A stretch of 64,000 bases of DNA from Loripinus fragilis (GCA_964019695.1 OZ026520.1:22768130-22832129); one strand, 5' to 3'; positions 1-9,637 are shown, counted from the stretch's first letter. Notes: generated by a model not told the origin, from the letters alone. Translations and numbers: made by a program.

Positions 1-500
1 CGCAATTGATCAGTCGTTACTAAACCTGCGATATAACCTAGGGCTTTGCCAAGAATCGGAATTAGCCCACGCTTTGAGCGGCCACCTAATAAATCATAGG
101 TGCGCAACTCACTTTTTAGTATAGTATGACTCCATTGTAAGTTCGCAAGTTCACGTTTTAACTGCGCAAACACGCGACGATACCCTTCTTTGGCAAACAC
201 GTGTATGTTATACACATCATTGTGAAATAATTTTGACCCCTCCATCGGGAAATCATACTCGGTTTCAATGGTAGTAATGATTTTTCGTGCAGCGTCCAAA
301 TTTCCACTTAATCCACCAACGTACTTTTGTACTGTGGTCAGATCATACACTAGAGTCACCAGCCAAGTAGATCGTAACTGTTCTATGAGCTGAGTCTGTC
401 GAAAGATAACACCACGGCTAATCAAATGTTGTGAGTGTACTCTTCCCAATATAATTACAAAGGAAGCCAATTCCCAGAATCGCAGTACTTGTCGTCGCAT
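1..500 (-). CDS. Envelope-like fusion glycoprotein, 5' part (runs off window)
   Basis: An open frame from ATG at 500-498 to the window edge gives 166 residues without a stop. Residues 1-24 look like a signal peptide (basic start, hydrophobic FVIILG core, polar end). Residues 141-144 are RSKR, a furin-type cleavage motif, followed at 145-163 by a hydrophobic, glycine-rich stretch (GLIPILG...) placed like a fusion peptide. A small N-terminal subunit of about 120 residues, then RxKR, then a fusion peptide is the plan of baculovirus F-like proteins found as env in insect errantiviruses. Assignment to that family is inference from layout. The heptad repeat and membrane anchor would be outside the window. 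It lies on the same strand as gag-pol, 956 bases beyond the pol stop. Confidence 0.72.
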   Translation of the reverse strand, partial: MRRQVLRFWELASFVIILGRVHSQHLISRGVIFRQTQLIEQLRSTWLVTLVYDLTTVQKYVGGLSGNLDAARKIITTIETEYDFPMEGSKLFHNDVYNIHVFAKEGYRRVFAQLKRELANLQWSHTILKSELRTYDLLGGRSKRGLIPILGKALGYIAGLVTTDQL

Positions 501-518
501 GATCTGAAAAATACAGAT
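501..518 (-). promoter_or_regulatory. Candidate 3' splice site before env
   Basis: On the minus strand a pyrimidine-rich run (CTGTATTTTTCAG) ends in AG at 505-504, and the env ATG begins three bases later at 500. A subgenomic spliced env mRNA is the usual arrangement in env-bearing retroelements. The matching donor candidate is at 6739. Confidence 0.5.
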
Positions 519-1456
519 CAGATTTTGAGCCTCTCATTAGCGAGTTTAACTGCCTAATATAAAGCGACCATCTGTCATATTAGCATTATCGTTATTGTTT
601 TAAAGATAGCTAGTCAAAGATGTCAGACATTTGAGATGGGCCTTACATTAAGAAAGAATTACTTGGGAATTATCTTACTTCAAAACAACTTGCTTGCAAT
701 TAGTGTAGCATCACCTTACATAGGGGTAATTTACTTCAAGTGGCATTGTCATTTTCGACTGCAATATAATGCCAAAACGGATAGAATACAATTGCCTCTA
801 ATGACAGTTGCGTGTTCCTTACGTATTTGTACACCAACAAGGACAGAACAAATGTCATAAATACATGACTATAATCGTTTCAATGTCTTTTGAGCACGAG
901 CAACCACTCTTCTTATGTAACTAATCCCTTGTTCCATTTATTTTAATGGATATTCAGAGAGCGAGCGATAAAGATAAAGTGCTATTAGCTTGGAAATATC
1001 CTAATTTGAATAACAGCACGTTATTCCATATGTCTCTTATGATAACGACACACGAGAGACTTTAGGGCTCAGTAGTTTCACGCAGACTGAATATTGGTTA
1101 AAATAAGCGATTGCTGTTTCCAGTCTTGTCGAACAATTAACTCCTGTCTAACGATAGCTTCGATAAACAGCAAGTTGGTTGCTTAATGCAAGACACTGTC
1201 TTATACATTAATTATCATGCGTTAACGCTACATATTACCACGACGCATAAACCTACGCATCAGCGCTACGCATTAACATGTGCGTCTACGTTATGCATTT
1301 ACATTACGCATTACCATTACGCATCAACATGCGTATCAACGTTTTACATTCATTTTACGCATTAATTAATACTACAAATTACAACATGAAATATTCCTTT
1401 GGGACAACGGAAAACTTTATTCCCTGTTACGAATTCACAGACTTCAAATAAGCAAT
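519..1456. other. Non-coding spacer between pol and env
   Basis: About 940 bases with no supported gene on either strand, AT-rich. It lies between the pol stop codon and the env acceptor and so is presumably intronic in the env message. It contains the TACGCAT repeat tract listed separately. The spacer is longer than I would expect for a compact errantivirus-like element, where env usually follows pol closely. Confidence 0.5.
1216..1370. repeat. Degenerate TACGCATTAAC tandem repeat
   Basis: About ten imperfect copies of a 10-14 base unit around TACGCAT(T/C)AAC (for example TACGCATTAAC, TACGCATCAAC, ACGCATAAACC). It lies just downstream of pol on the element's own strand. Confidence 0.6.
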
Positions 1457-3628
1457 TCATAGCATTTGTGCTATCGCTTGGAAAAGTGCTTTAACATTTT
1501 GCCTACTGTTACAGGACTCAATCGAACCAGAATTCGTTTCAACAGATTTTTCGCATTCCACCTTTTTACTGACGGCCTCAATACCTACCATATTGCGGTC
1601 AGAAAGGTCAGCTTCGGTCATTGGGTCATCGGACCCTGCTGGATCTTCAGACTTCACGTCACTGGCCATGGAGTCTGTCTTTATAAAGGGGTCATAAATT
1701 ATCGTACCACTGTCACTGTCAGATTGTGAATCCTCCCTAGGGGACTCACTGGATTTTCTATTAGCGCGCATTAATTTTTGAAGGTGCATACGTGGCTTTG
1801 TGTCCTGAGAGCTGGACACTTCATGCTTATTACGCTTTATAAGCCAGTCAGGGGGTCTGCGCTTGTTTGAACCCGCAGATTCCATTGGTTTTTCACCAGG
1901 CCTGACGTCTGAGCTTTCGCTGTCTGCGTCAGAGCTGTCCTGTGCAGCACTTTCAGTTTGGGGGGCTGCCAGCCTGGTTTTTCTAAGCGGCCTCTCTGTA
2001 GGGGGTAACTCAGGGATTTCCCACTCTAATTCTGCCTTCTGCAAATCAGTTGTGTGAGCTTGATGCTGCACACCCGTAAGCTGATGACGTATAATGAACG
2101 TCTGGGGTCCTAATTGTGCAATATTCCTGAAATGCGACAACCACCCGGGGTCCATTTTACTACGCTTATGGTGATTAAGGTAAAAAACAGGCATCCCAAC
2201 CTTAAATTCTACGTCTTTGGCTTGACGATCAGCATAGTGCTTTTGGCGTTCCCGTGCTTTCTGCAAGTGCCTGTGCACCGACACAAAACATTGATGCATA
2301 CGCTGCAAGGCCTCCAGATGGTTAGCCTCGCCAAGATAACGAGCTCTAGGCTTCAAAATATTGTCTAACGGAACAACAGGGTCTCTTAGATACATTGCAT
2401 AAAATGGACTGACGCCAAGGCTGACGTTTACACTAAAACGCACAGCTGCCAGCGCTTGATTGATATATAGGTCCCACCTTTGGGGCGTGTCCCTTGTATA
2501 CTTTGCAAGTATGTTCTTGAAAGTTTTATTAAAATGCTCAACAAGCCCATTAGCTTGGGGGTGATATGGACTACTTGTCACCCAACTGACGTTTAAAGTA
2601 CTTAGTGTTTTTCGGAAAACCTCATTCACATATTCAGTTCCCCTGTCATGGAGTATTTGCAAAACAGCACCAAACCTGGGATAAATTTCTTCAATGAATA
2701 AATGAGCTACGGTTTCTGCGTCCTTAGTAGGGGTCGCAAAAGCTTCAGGCCAGCCTGAATACAGGTCAATAAATGCAATCACATATCGATTTCCGCTATG
2801 TGACAGTTCATAGGGTCCTGAAGTATCTACTGCAATTTTTGCAAAGGGAAAAGGGGGTATCTCCGTCTTTTGAAGGGGGCGTTTTTGTACACGTAAACTT
2901 CTCTCCTTACATTGAACACATTGTGATACATGTTCACTGAAATCTTTGAACATATTTGGCCAGTAATAACGCAGCTTAGCTGTAGCATAGGCTCGGTCTA
3001 TCCCTGCATGACCTAACTCTTCATGGAATTCACGTTTGACTGGTACTCTCAGATTTAGAGGTATATAAAGCCTGAGAATGGGATTGTAATCTGGGTCGGA
3101 GATAAAGTATAAAACATTCTCTAGAACAATATGTCTTTGCTGAAAAACCTTAGTGCCATACCCTTGTCTCAACTGATCTATTATTTCGGAAATGTCAGGG
3201 TCCTTGGACTGTTCCAAGACCATATCTAGGTCACCGATGCTCGGTTTTTCTTGGTCCAAAATTTCTGCTTTCCCTACGTGACAACTTACATATTGTTTAG
3301 GGTCTATGCGGTTTGAATTTATGTACCCAATCTCATATGTTTTGTCAGTTATGTCTGGCTCAGTCTGCTCCGGGTCTTTTTCAGAATCAGCAGTGGGTGG
3401 CCTCCTTGGGGCATCAGGAAGTCTTGAAAGTAGGTCAGCTATGCAGTTTTGGTCACCTCGTATGTATTCTAGCGTGACATTATAGCTAGCAATACTGTAA
3501 TAGAATCTTTCACACCTTTTGGACTTAATCTCTTGATTAAACAGACACAGAAGGGGCTTATGGTCAGTGCGGACAATTATCTTGGCACCATTTAGGTAAT
3601 AATTTAAGCGTTGGAGACTGAAAAACAA
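1457..3628 (-). CDS. Pol, 3' part: RNase H end, integrase and acidic tail
   Basis: 723 residues downstream of the frameshift. The start continues RNase H (TDHKPL motif near residue 21). Then comes an H-x4-H / C-x2-C integrase zinc finger (HEELGH ... CVQC). The catalytic core has D in AVDTSG, D in HDRGTE and E in GLVE, with 35 residues between the second D and E as in the D,D-35-E integrase family. A GPY/F-like module (DPGWLSHF) follows. The last 200 residues are a Ser/Asp/Glu-rich tail of unknown role. The annotated ATG is only the first Met after the break; the real start is upstream in the other frame. The enzyme inserts element DNA into the host genome. Confidence 0.9.
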   Translation of the reverse strand: MFFSLQRLNYYLNGAKIIVRTDHKPLLCLFNQEIKSKRCERFYYSIASYNVTLEYIRGDQNCIADLLSRLPDAPRRPPTADSEKDPEQTEPDITDKTYEIGYINSNRIDPKQYVSCHVGKAEILDQEKPSIGDLDMVLEQSKDPDISEIIDQLRQGYGTKVFQQRHIVLENVLYFISDPDYNPILRLYIPLNLRVPVKREFHEELGHAGIDRAYATAKLRYYWPNMFKDFSEHVSQCVQCKERSLRVQKRPLQKTEIPPFPFAKIAVDTSGPYELSHSGNRYVIAFIDLYSGWPEAFATPTKDAETVAHLFIEEIYPRFGAVLQILHDRGTEYVNEVFRKTLSTLNVSWVTSSPYHPQANGLVEHFNKTFKNILAKYTRDTPQRWDLYINQALAAVRFSVNVSLGVSPFYAMYLRDPVVPLDNILKPRARYLGEANHLEALQRMHQCFVSVHRHLQKARERQKHYADRQAKDVEFKVGMPVFYLNHHKRSKMDPGWLSHFRNIAQLGPQTFIIRHQLTGVQHQAHTTDLQKAELEWEIPELPPTERPLRKTRLAAPQTESAAQDSSDADSESSDVRPGEKPMESAGSNKRRPPDWLIKRNKHEVSSSQDTKPRMHLQKLMRANRKSSESPREDSQSDSDSGTIIYDPFIKTDSMASDVKSEDPAGSDDPMTEADLSDRNMVGIEAVSKKVECEKSVETNSGSIESCNSRQNVKALFQAIAQML

Positions 3629-3644
3629 GGCATACGCCTCACGT

Positions 3645-5597
3645 TCAATTGTGGACCAACGGTTGGGTTTTTGTTAACCTATGGGAAAGGAAATATATAG
3701 GTTTCTCATTCTTGAAATAGGGGTTCTCAGGGGGCTCTAACGTCTCATCAGGTTGTGCAAGACACGCTCCAACACAATCTTTAGAAACATCTACATAGAG
3801 TATATATGGCTTGGAGTTATCAGGATAAGCCAGGGTAGCTATCAGTGATAGACTGTCTTTCAGATATTCAAATGCTTTTTCACAAGTGGTGTCCCACTTA
3901 AAGCGTGAGTACTTTTTGGTCAGTTCTATGATAGGTGCTACTATTGCTGAAAAATTGGGTATAAACCTACGGTAATAAGAGAATACACCAACTAATGACC
4001 TTACTTCCCTAACACTAGTGGGTGGGGACATTGATCTCATAGCTGAAACTCGCTCAGGTTCTGGGCTTACCCCATCTCCTGAGATAACAAATCCAAGGTA
4101 CTTAGTCTCCGTTCTGAAGAAGGAACATTTTTTCAATTTAAGCCTTAAACGGTGCTGACGTAACCTCTCAAATACCTGATTTATATGGTCAATATGGGCT
4201 TCTTTTGTGGGGGAAAATATGAGTATATCATCAAGATAAGCCACTGCAAAGTGATTTAATTGGGTCAAGCATTCGGCCATCAGAGATTGGAATACCCCAG
4301 GTGCATTTACCAAACCAAAGGGCATGGAATTGAACTCAAACAAACCTCGGTGGGGCACAGTGAAGGCTGTCTTCTCCTTGTCCTCCTCCTTGACCTTGAC
4401 CTGCCAGTAACCACTTTTTAGGTCTAACGCGGTAAAATACTTAGCTCCAGACAATAGGGCTAACATATCGTCAATTAATGGCAGTGGATATGAATCAGTT
4501 TTAGTTGCTTTGTTTAATTTTCGAAAGTCAACACAAAACCGCTTTGTGCCATCCTTCTTATCAACAATAACTACGGGAAAAGCAAAGCTAGAATGTGACC
4601 TACGTATAATTCCAGATTCCAACATCTCATCTATGGCTTTATCAACAATTGGTCTATTATTCATAGGAATACGATAGGGCCTCAGGCGGATTGGGGTCGG
4701 ATCATTCAACTGAATGCGCATCTGCACAGTATCAGTGAACCCAAGTTCCTTGTCCTTTGCCGCAAACAAGTCACGGTTGGCTTGCACCAACTTGGTAACC
4801 AGTCCTTTAAATTCCAGCGGCGTGTCTATTTCAGACAAGTCTAATTTCTCTTTTCGTTCCACGCTAGCAACTTCCCTGCCTAACGGTTTTACTAACTCCT
4901 GGGGCACTAGATCCGCCCTTGCTACGACACTTCCACGTCGCAGCCTCATAAATTTGTCAGTATTGTTAACAAGCATAAGTGGAATATTTCTAGTTCGATT
5001 TGAATCAGCAACGGCATTTGCAACTAGCAAACCAGGTTCATTAGCAAGAAACCCTCGGTCAACTGCAGATATTTGAATTTTTGAAGTACCATTTACCTGA
5101 AAATTGCGATTTAACTTTGCAGGACAGACAACCATGGTTTGTGGTCGCACCACAACTTTTTGTTTTAAACGGACCAAAGAAGCAATGTGAGAGTCCTCCT
5201 CTAAATCAACATAATTATTTCTAATTCTCATTTTATTCAAATCAAAATACAATCTTACTTGATTTTGTTGGAGGAAATCTCTTCCCAAAATAATGTTTCT
5301 ATTAAGTTCGGGCACTACAACAAAAGTGTGCTCTATCTTAATTCCTGCTATTTTAAGGGTCAAAGTTGCACAACCATCAACTTTGAGTGATTGACCTGTA
5401 ACAGATTGCAAACTAATGTTTTTCTTTAGCAATCTTGGAGGAAAGGACAATGATTGATAAACACGACGGTGGCACAGACTCATTTCTGCCCCACTGTCTA
5501 ATAAACTACGGTACTTTCTATTTTCTAATGTTATTAAACATGAACTAGGGTTGCCAGCTGCTGAGGTAGAATAGGTTATAGTTTTCCGTGTTTTCAT
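3645..5597 (-). CDS. Pol, 5' part: aspartic protease, reverse transcriptase, RNase H start
   Basis: 650 residues. The retropepsin motif is LLDSGAEMS with catalytic Asp34. RT domain motifs include FCVDFRKLNKAT and the catalytic YLDD at residues 454-457 (the family shows Y-x-D-D). The RNase H domain starts near residue 560 (YVDVSKDCVGA carries its first Asp) and the frame then hits a stop at 3645. The same RNase H domain resumes one frame over within about 20 bases, so a single-base indel separates this ORF from the next. The pol frame is already open upstream of this ATG to about 5672, overlapping the end of gag by about 40 bases in the -1 frame, so the true product may be a Gag-Pol frameshift fusion. 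Confidence 0.9.
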   Translation of the reverse strand: MKTRKTITYSTSAAGNPSSCLITLENRKYRSLLDSGAEMSLCHRRVYQSLSFPPRLLKKNISLQSVTGQSLKVDGCATLTLKIAGIKIEHTFVVVPELNRNIILGRDFLQQNQVRLYFDLNKMRIRNNYVDLEEDSHIASLVRLKQKVVVRPQTMVVCPAKLNRNFQVNGTSKIQISAVDRGFLANEPGLLVANAVADSNRTRNIPLMLVNNTDKFMRLRRGSVVARADLVPQELVKPLGREVASVERKEKLDLSEIDTPLEFKGLVTKLVQANRDLFAAKDKELGFTDTVQMRIQLNDPTPIRLRPYRIPMNNRPIVDKAIDEMLESGIIRRSHSSFAFPVVIVDKKDGTKRFCVDFRKLNKATKTDSYPLPLIDDMLALLSGAKYFTALDLKSGYWQVKVKEEDKEKTAFTVPHRGLFEFNSMPFGLVNAPGVFQSLMAECLTQLNHFAVAYLDDILIFSPTKEAHIDHINQVFERLRQHRLRLKLKKCSFFRTETKYLGFVISGDGVSPEPERVSAMRSMSPPTSVREVRSLVGVFSYYRRFIPNFSAIVAPIIELTKKYSRFKWDTTCEKAFEYLKDSLSLIATLAYPDNSKPYILYVDVSKDCVGACLAQPDETLEPPENPYFKNEKPIYFLSHRLTKTQPLVHN

Positions 5598-5632
5598 GCC
5601 CCTCGCACTGTCCCAATAGTGCGGAGGGCATC

Positions 5633-6613
5633 CTAGTTTGACGCCGCGGACGCTACCGGCGCTTGAGACGCGTTAGGTTGTCTCACAAACGGCTGTTGAA
5701 GAATGCAGTTAGCCTTAAAATGGCCAACTCTATTACAAAGCCAGCAACGTATTGCTGGAGGCGTCCAGTTCCTACCGCGCTGCGCACGTGCCCTTTGTAT
5801 TACTGCAACGTTTTGCCCAGGGCTGGCCCCTGGTCTACGCGCTCTGCAATTTGCGGCTGTATGGCCCTGACGCCTACAAACGCGACAATATTGTGGCCTC
5901 GCTGCGGACACATCCATAGGTTCAATCTCACGGTATTCGTGATCATCCAATTGTCTACCCGTCCTGAAGTTGAAACGCTTACGTAAATTCTGCTCCGCCA
6001 TTGCAAGGGCCACGGCTCGCCTCAACTCTTCGGGGTTTTCTCTCATGACCTTAATTTTTAGATAATCATAGTAAAGGCCATCGGTGAAGAATCCAACTAG
6101 CTGCCGCTCTATTGGCGCCAGCTCAGCGGGGTTCTGACCCTCACCTTGGAAAGCGTCCTCAGCAAGGTTCAGTAACCGCTCAGCATAAATCTGAACGTTT
6201 TCATTTCTCTCCTGTCTAATTCGGCGTAATAGCCCAAGAGCATAACTCTTGTCTATTACTTCGGCGAAACGGGATTGTAACTCCACTCGCAACTGGAGCC
6301 ACGTCTGGTCCTGGTGGGCTGATATCCACCTATGGATATAATCGCTAAGCGGACCGTCTGCGGTCTGCAAAGCTAGCATCTTTAAATGATCATCATCGCA
6401 CCCGGTGATCATACCATATTTGTTTATGGCTTTGATCCAAGCCTTAAATTTTGTTGGGGTTCCGTCGAACCTTGGAACGATGCTACACAAGCTCTGCGCT
6501 TGCACGACAGTTGAAAGTGAAATAAGTTGTTGCGACAACGTTTGCAACAATGTAGGTAGGTTTAAGGCACCCGGTTGTTGCGCCGCTTGCTGCTGCTGCT
6601 GCTGCTCAGCCAT
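5633..6613 (-). CDS. Gag polyprotein with two CCHC zinc knuckles
   Basis: 326 residues. The N-terminus is Gln-rich from a CAG/CTG run. The middle shows a gypsy-type capsid core (WLQLRVELQSRFAE... ERLLNLAED). Two nucleocapsid knuckles follow in C-x2-C-x4-H-x4-C spacing: CRVCRRQGHTAANC near residue 242 and CWLCNRVGHFKANC near residue 290. It ends in VASAASN and a TAG. The role is particle assembly and RNA packaging in the cytoplasm. The product is intact. Two knuckles are common in Ty3/gypsy elements, although many insect errantivirus Gags lack them. Confidence 0.9.
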   Translation of the reverse strand: MAEQQQQQQAAQQPGALNLPTLLQTLSQQLISLSTVVQAQSLCSIVPRFDGTPTKFKAWIKAINKYGMITGCDDDHLKMLALQTADGPLSDYIHRWISAHQDQTWLQLRVELQSRFAEVIDKSYALGLLRRIRQERNENVQIYAERLLNLAEDAFQGEGQNPAELAPIERQLVGFFTDGLYYDYLKIKVMRENPEELRRAVALAMAEQNLRKRFNFRTGRQLDDHEYREIEPMDVSAARPQYCRVCRRQGHTAANCRARRPGASPGQNVAVIQRARAQRGRNWTPPAIRCWLCNRVGHFKANCILQQPFVRQPNASQAPVASAASN

Positions 6614-7087
6614 TGTTCTTTTTCTTACTTTAATTTACTTAATTGTTTTTCTTTTCATGCTTAATGTTTCGAAAGCTTAAATTTGGTTCATAACCTCACA
6701 TGTACTGGGTATTACAAGAATACAAAAAAACCTACTCACCATTCTGTCAAATGAACCATACTGTCACTTAATAATCTTCACTAGGTCGTTCCTTCTACCA
6801 CGATAATGACAGTCACTTGATCTTCCTCCTGGTTGAATAATATGTATCCCCGAAATGATGATTGACTAGTCCTGGTGAGAACACAGTATATAATGGTGGT
6901 ATAGATGGTCGACAACACTCGTCTGCGCAGCATGTAGTTAAACGCACCATGAACAATAATTTCAGGTTACATGCTTGTAGCCTCGACAACACAGGTTACT
7001 AAAAGAGTTAATTACGGTTAGTAATCAAGTCCATATCCTGGGAACCTTGGCACCATGACGGCATATTGTAACATAGCCGCTGTTACA
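6614..7087 (-). other. Retroelement leader and putative 5' LTR remains
   Basis: This region must hold the primer binding site and the 5' LTR. It has a TATA-like stretch (TTATATAC on the minus strand, about 6893-6886) and the TGTAACA...TGTTACA hairpin at 7065-7089. Exact LTR ends cannot be fixed because the second LTR is outside the window. I could not match a primer binding site to a known tRNA. Confidence 0.35.
6731..6745 (-). promoter_or_regulatory. Candidate 5' splice site in retroelement leader
   Basis: The minus strand reads ATG|GTGAGTAGG, a near-consensus donor with GT at 6739-6738, upstream of gag. The ATG directly before the donor at 6742-6740 would be in frame with env if joined to the acceptor at 504/503. 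Confidence 0.45.
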
Positions 7088-7967
7088 ATAGATCGTGTAC
7101 AATGGGAGCACTGGAATAGTCCCAAGTTGGGGGAGCATTTAGTCCCAACGTCTGGTCTTATAGTCCCAACGTGATCGTAATAAAGTCCCAGCAATTTGCT
7201 AATTCGTGATCGTATAGTGGATTAAATTTGAAAAGTAAATCAACGAGGTGTAGACATCTATAAGTGGTTTTAATACACAGCAAATACTCCAGCTAGTTTC
7301 TTGTAATTAATTGAAGTTATTGTTTCAGTTCAGGCAGGCAGCAGTTCACTTGAGCACTGGTTATACAGTAACAAAGTTATATTTATAGTTTTCGAATGTT
7401 CCTTTGAAGAGTTGACGTTTTAGTTTCTGTTTTAGAAGTCCGTTCCTAAAGTTTAATCAAATGTTGGCCGAAATTCTTGGCTTGCTTAATTTGGAACTTA
7501 TGTCCGAAAAAGTAAAGCATGTATTGCCGAAATCCAATAAGCCAAGTTCTCCCGCTCTGCATCGAGCAAGCCTATTTAAACAACTAGCATTTTTAAGGTT
7601 ACCAATCATGAGTCTTTCCAAGAAAGCTCATTCACATGACAGTCAATTATTGGACTGTAGCATGTGTTAGATTAATGCACAGTCTCCGCCTCCCTATTAA
7701 TTATGCATTTCTGTTTTTGTCTCGAAGACATCACATCAAGCTAGCAATGATTATAAGTTTCCAAAGTATTATATTACACCTTAGCCCCTTTCCCAACAGA
7801 TGAACACAAGGCTGCAAGACACATACAAGGCAATATGTCAACGGCGAACACAAATAAAGAAGTTCCGCCTTGGACTTTAAAAGCTTTGAGTATAAGGAAA
7901 TAAAATAATCCTCCAAGCTATTTTAAAGGCGCTGGGACCCTTGAACGGAAGTTCCTATTGGATACCA
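7088..7967. other. Intergenic DNA with TAGTCCCAACGT direct repeats
   Basis: No gene supported. TAGTCCCAA(C/G) recurs three or four times at 7115-7195, which could be LTR U3 enhancer repeats if the LTR extends this far. A fragment of repeat family D (minus orientation) lies near 7780-7900. Confidence 0.4.
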
Positions 7968-8222
7968 TGAGGATTTGTAATTTGAGCAGCGATATGTGCT
8001 TTCCAAACAATGAATGTGGCATTTTGACAAGTGTAGACTCAGACGAACCTGTGCAGTCTCCTTTTAAGCTTGGAAACTCAAAATGATGTTCAGTCAGTAT
8101 AATAACACTCATAGAAAAATCAAGCGACTAGCAAAGGCTCTGATCAGACTGCGTGTATGTGCAGGCTTATCTGAGTCTTCGCTCATATCACACTGTTGAA
8201 TATCTCATATCGCGGCTCATTT
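7968..8222 (+). mobile_element. MITE family A copy 1
   Basis: A 240-bp non-autonomous element recurring about ten times in the window. The core reads AATGTGGCATTTTGACAAGTG, then AGCGACTAGCAAAGGCTCTGATCAGACTGCG, and the inverted termini end in GCGGCTCA. This copy has diverged ends. Confidence 0.6.
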
Positions 8223-8274
8223 CAAAGGCGCGACGATGCACGTGGCAGTTTGCGTTTGGCTCAAGACGTTATCA

Positions 8275-8925
8275 CGTCGTGACGTAACGTTTTAAGAATT
8301 GTGACGTCACGTCATGGGGATCACGCAGCCGCTTGCCTGAAAGAGCTATCACTACTGTTCAAGCTCCTGGTGATAGAAAAAATCCATCAGTCTTATGGCT
8401 AAAATATGACTTTATTATCAACAAAACTGGCATCTTCGCGATTCACTTTTACTTTTTGTATTTTTTCAATGTCAACGATGACCACGACATATTTTTCAAC
8501 AGTAGAATTAGGTTCTTAGTTAGATCTAGATTGGTTCCCCGTATCGACTCCGTATAGATACCGGAACTCGGCGATACAGAAAAAATTGTCTATTCGTATT
8601 TGAAGATGAATGGGCGTGAATAGAACAGAACAGACCCTCTCTAGTCGTAAAGCAACCAACTCTCGTGTTGCCCTGCTTCGGGGCAACACTCGGTGGTTGG
8701 TTGCTATAACTGATACGACTTTAGAACTGTGTGTTTTCTGGCCATCTGATACAGAAAGCTGGATCAACGAACTGAGGTTTTCTGAATCCATATCACTATC
8801 CTTTAAAACGAGGCTAATGTCGGTTACCTGCTTTTGCGGCGACGTTACGTAAAGTAAATTTCAAGCATGGAACCAGAGACGGAAAACATGTTGACGTGAC
8901 GTCAAGAAACGTAACGTTATTGCAA
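8275..8925. mobile_element. Foldback element with GACGTCACGTCA arms and internal hairpin
   Basis: The left arm near 8275-8320 (GTGACGTAACGTTTTAAG...GACGTCACGTCA) is inverted and degenerate near 8878-8925. Inside, 8648-8706 is a near-perfect hairpin (CAACCAACTC...GTTGCC facing GGCAACACTCGGTGGTTG). No coding capacity is recognised. Confidence 0.45.
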
Positions 8926-8992
8926 ACATTAAAGACCAAAACAGGTTTTAAATCAGAAAGAATGTCAGAAAAAAGGCATATAATAAACATAT

Positions 8993-9150
8993 TATCATAC
9001 TAGTAACTTGATCTGGCGTACAGTATCACGTCTCGTGGGTGAGGCCATACCATTGGATCACCCTCGACGCTACGCGTCTCGGGTGATCCGATGGTATGAC
9101 CTCATCCACTCGACGTGATACAGTACGCCAGATCAAGTTACTATTATGAA
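8993..9150. mobile_element. Palindromic MITE (GATCTGGCGTACAGTATCACGTC)
   Basis: A nearly perfect 155-bp palindrome: TAGTAACTTGATCTGGCGTA at the left faces its complement at the right, with a short central loop near 9072. It has no coding capacity. Confidence 0.7.
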
Positions 9151-9400
9151 AATGTGTATGTATCAGACTAAATGGAAGATTCCATAAGATTAAGTCAAGA
9201 ACAGATTAATATCATCTCAAATCTTTCCTTACAGATCACTTACAATATACGTATAATTGTGACTGCACAGAGAAATAATTTAACCCTTCTTCAATCCAAT
9301 TTTCAACCTTATATGGAACACATACCAGACAATGAACCAGATACATGGCATGTGGTACATGGAGCCGATAATTCACTTGGAATAAGGTACATTATAATTA

Positions 9401-9637
9401 GAGCCAGTGCATGTGATTTCCAACAATGTGGCATTTTGACATGTGTAGACTCCGACTAATCTCTGCAGCCTCCTTTTAAGCTTAAAACTCCAAATGGTGT
9501 TCAGTCAGTAGCTTTACAATCATAGAATACTCAAGCGACTAGCAAAGGCTCTGAATAGACTGCGCATATGCGCAGGCTGATCTGAGGCTTTGCTGGTCGC
9601 ACATACCAAATTGTTGGAAATCTCATGCACTGGCTCA
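9401..9637 (+). mobile_element. MITE family A copy 2
   Basis: Full length with clear terminal inverted repeats: GAGCCAGTGCATGTGATTTCC at the left and GGAAATCTCATGCACTGGCTC at the right. Confidence 0.75.

Larger units (their letters stand above)
1..7087 (-). mobile_element. Ty3/gypsy-type LTR retroelement with env-like gene (partial at left edge)
   Basis: Read on the minus strand the order is leader, gag (6613-5633), protease-RT-RNase H (5597-3645), RNase H end-integrase (3628-1457), and an envelope-like ORF from 500 off the window edge. This is the gag-pol-env order of errantivirus-like Metaviridae. The 3' LTR must lie left of base 1, so LTR identity and age cannot be judged. The right boundary is a guess: minus-strand TGTAACA at 7087 fits the usual start of gypsy LTRs. 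One frameshift near 3640 interrupts pol, while gag, integrase and the visible env are open, which suggests a young but probably defective copy, or an assembly error. Confidence 0.8.

Noticed and set aside
7041..7056. Minus-strand TGGTGCCAAGGTTCCC as primer binding site
   Set aside because: TGG start is right, but the implied tRNA acceptor strand does not match any animal tRNA I know, and it would place the TATA-like box outside the LTR.
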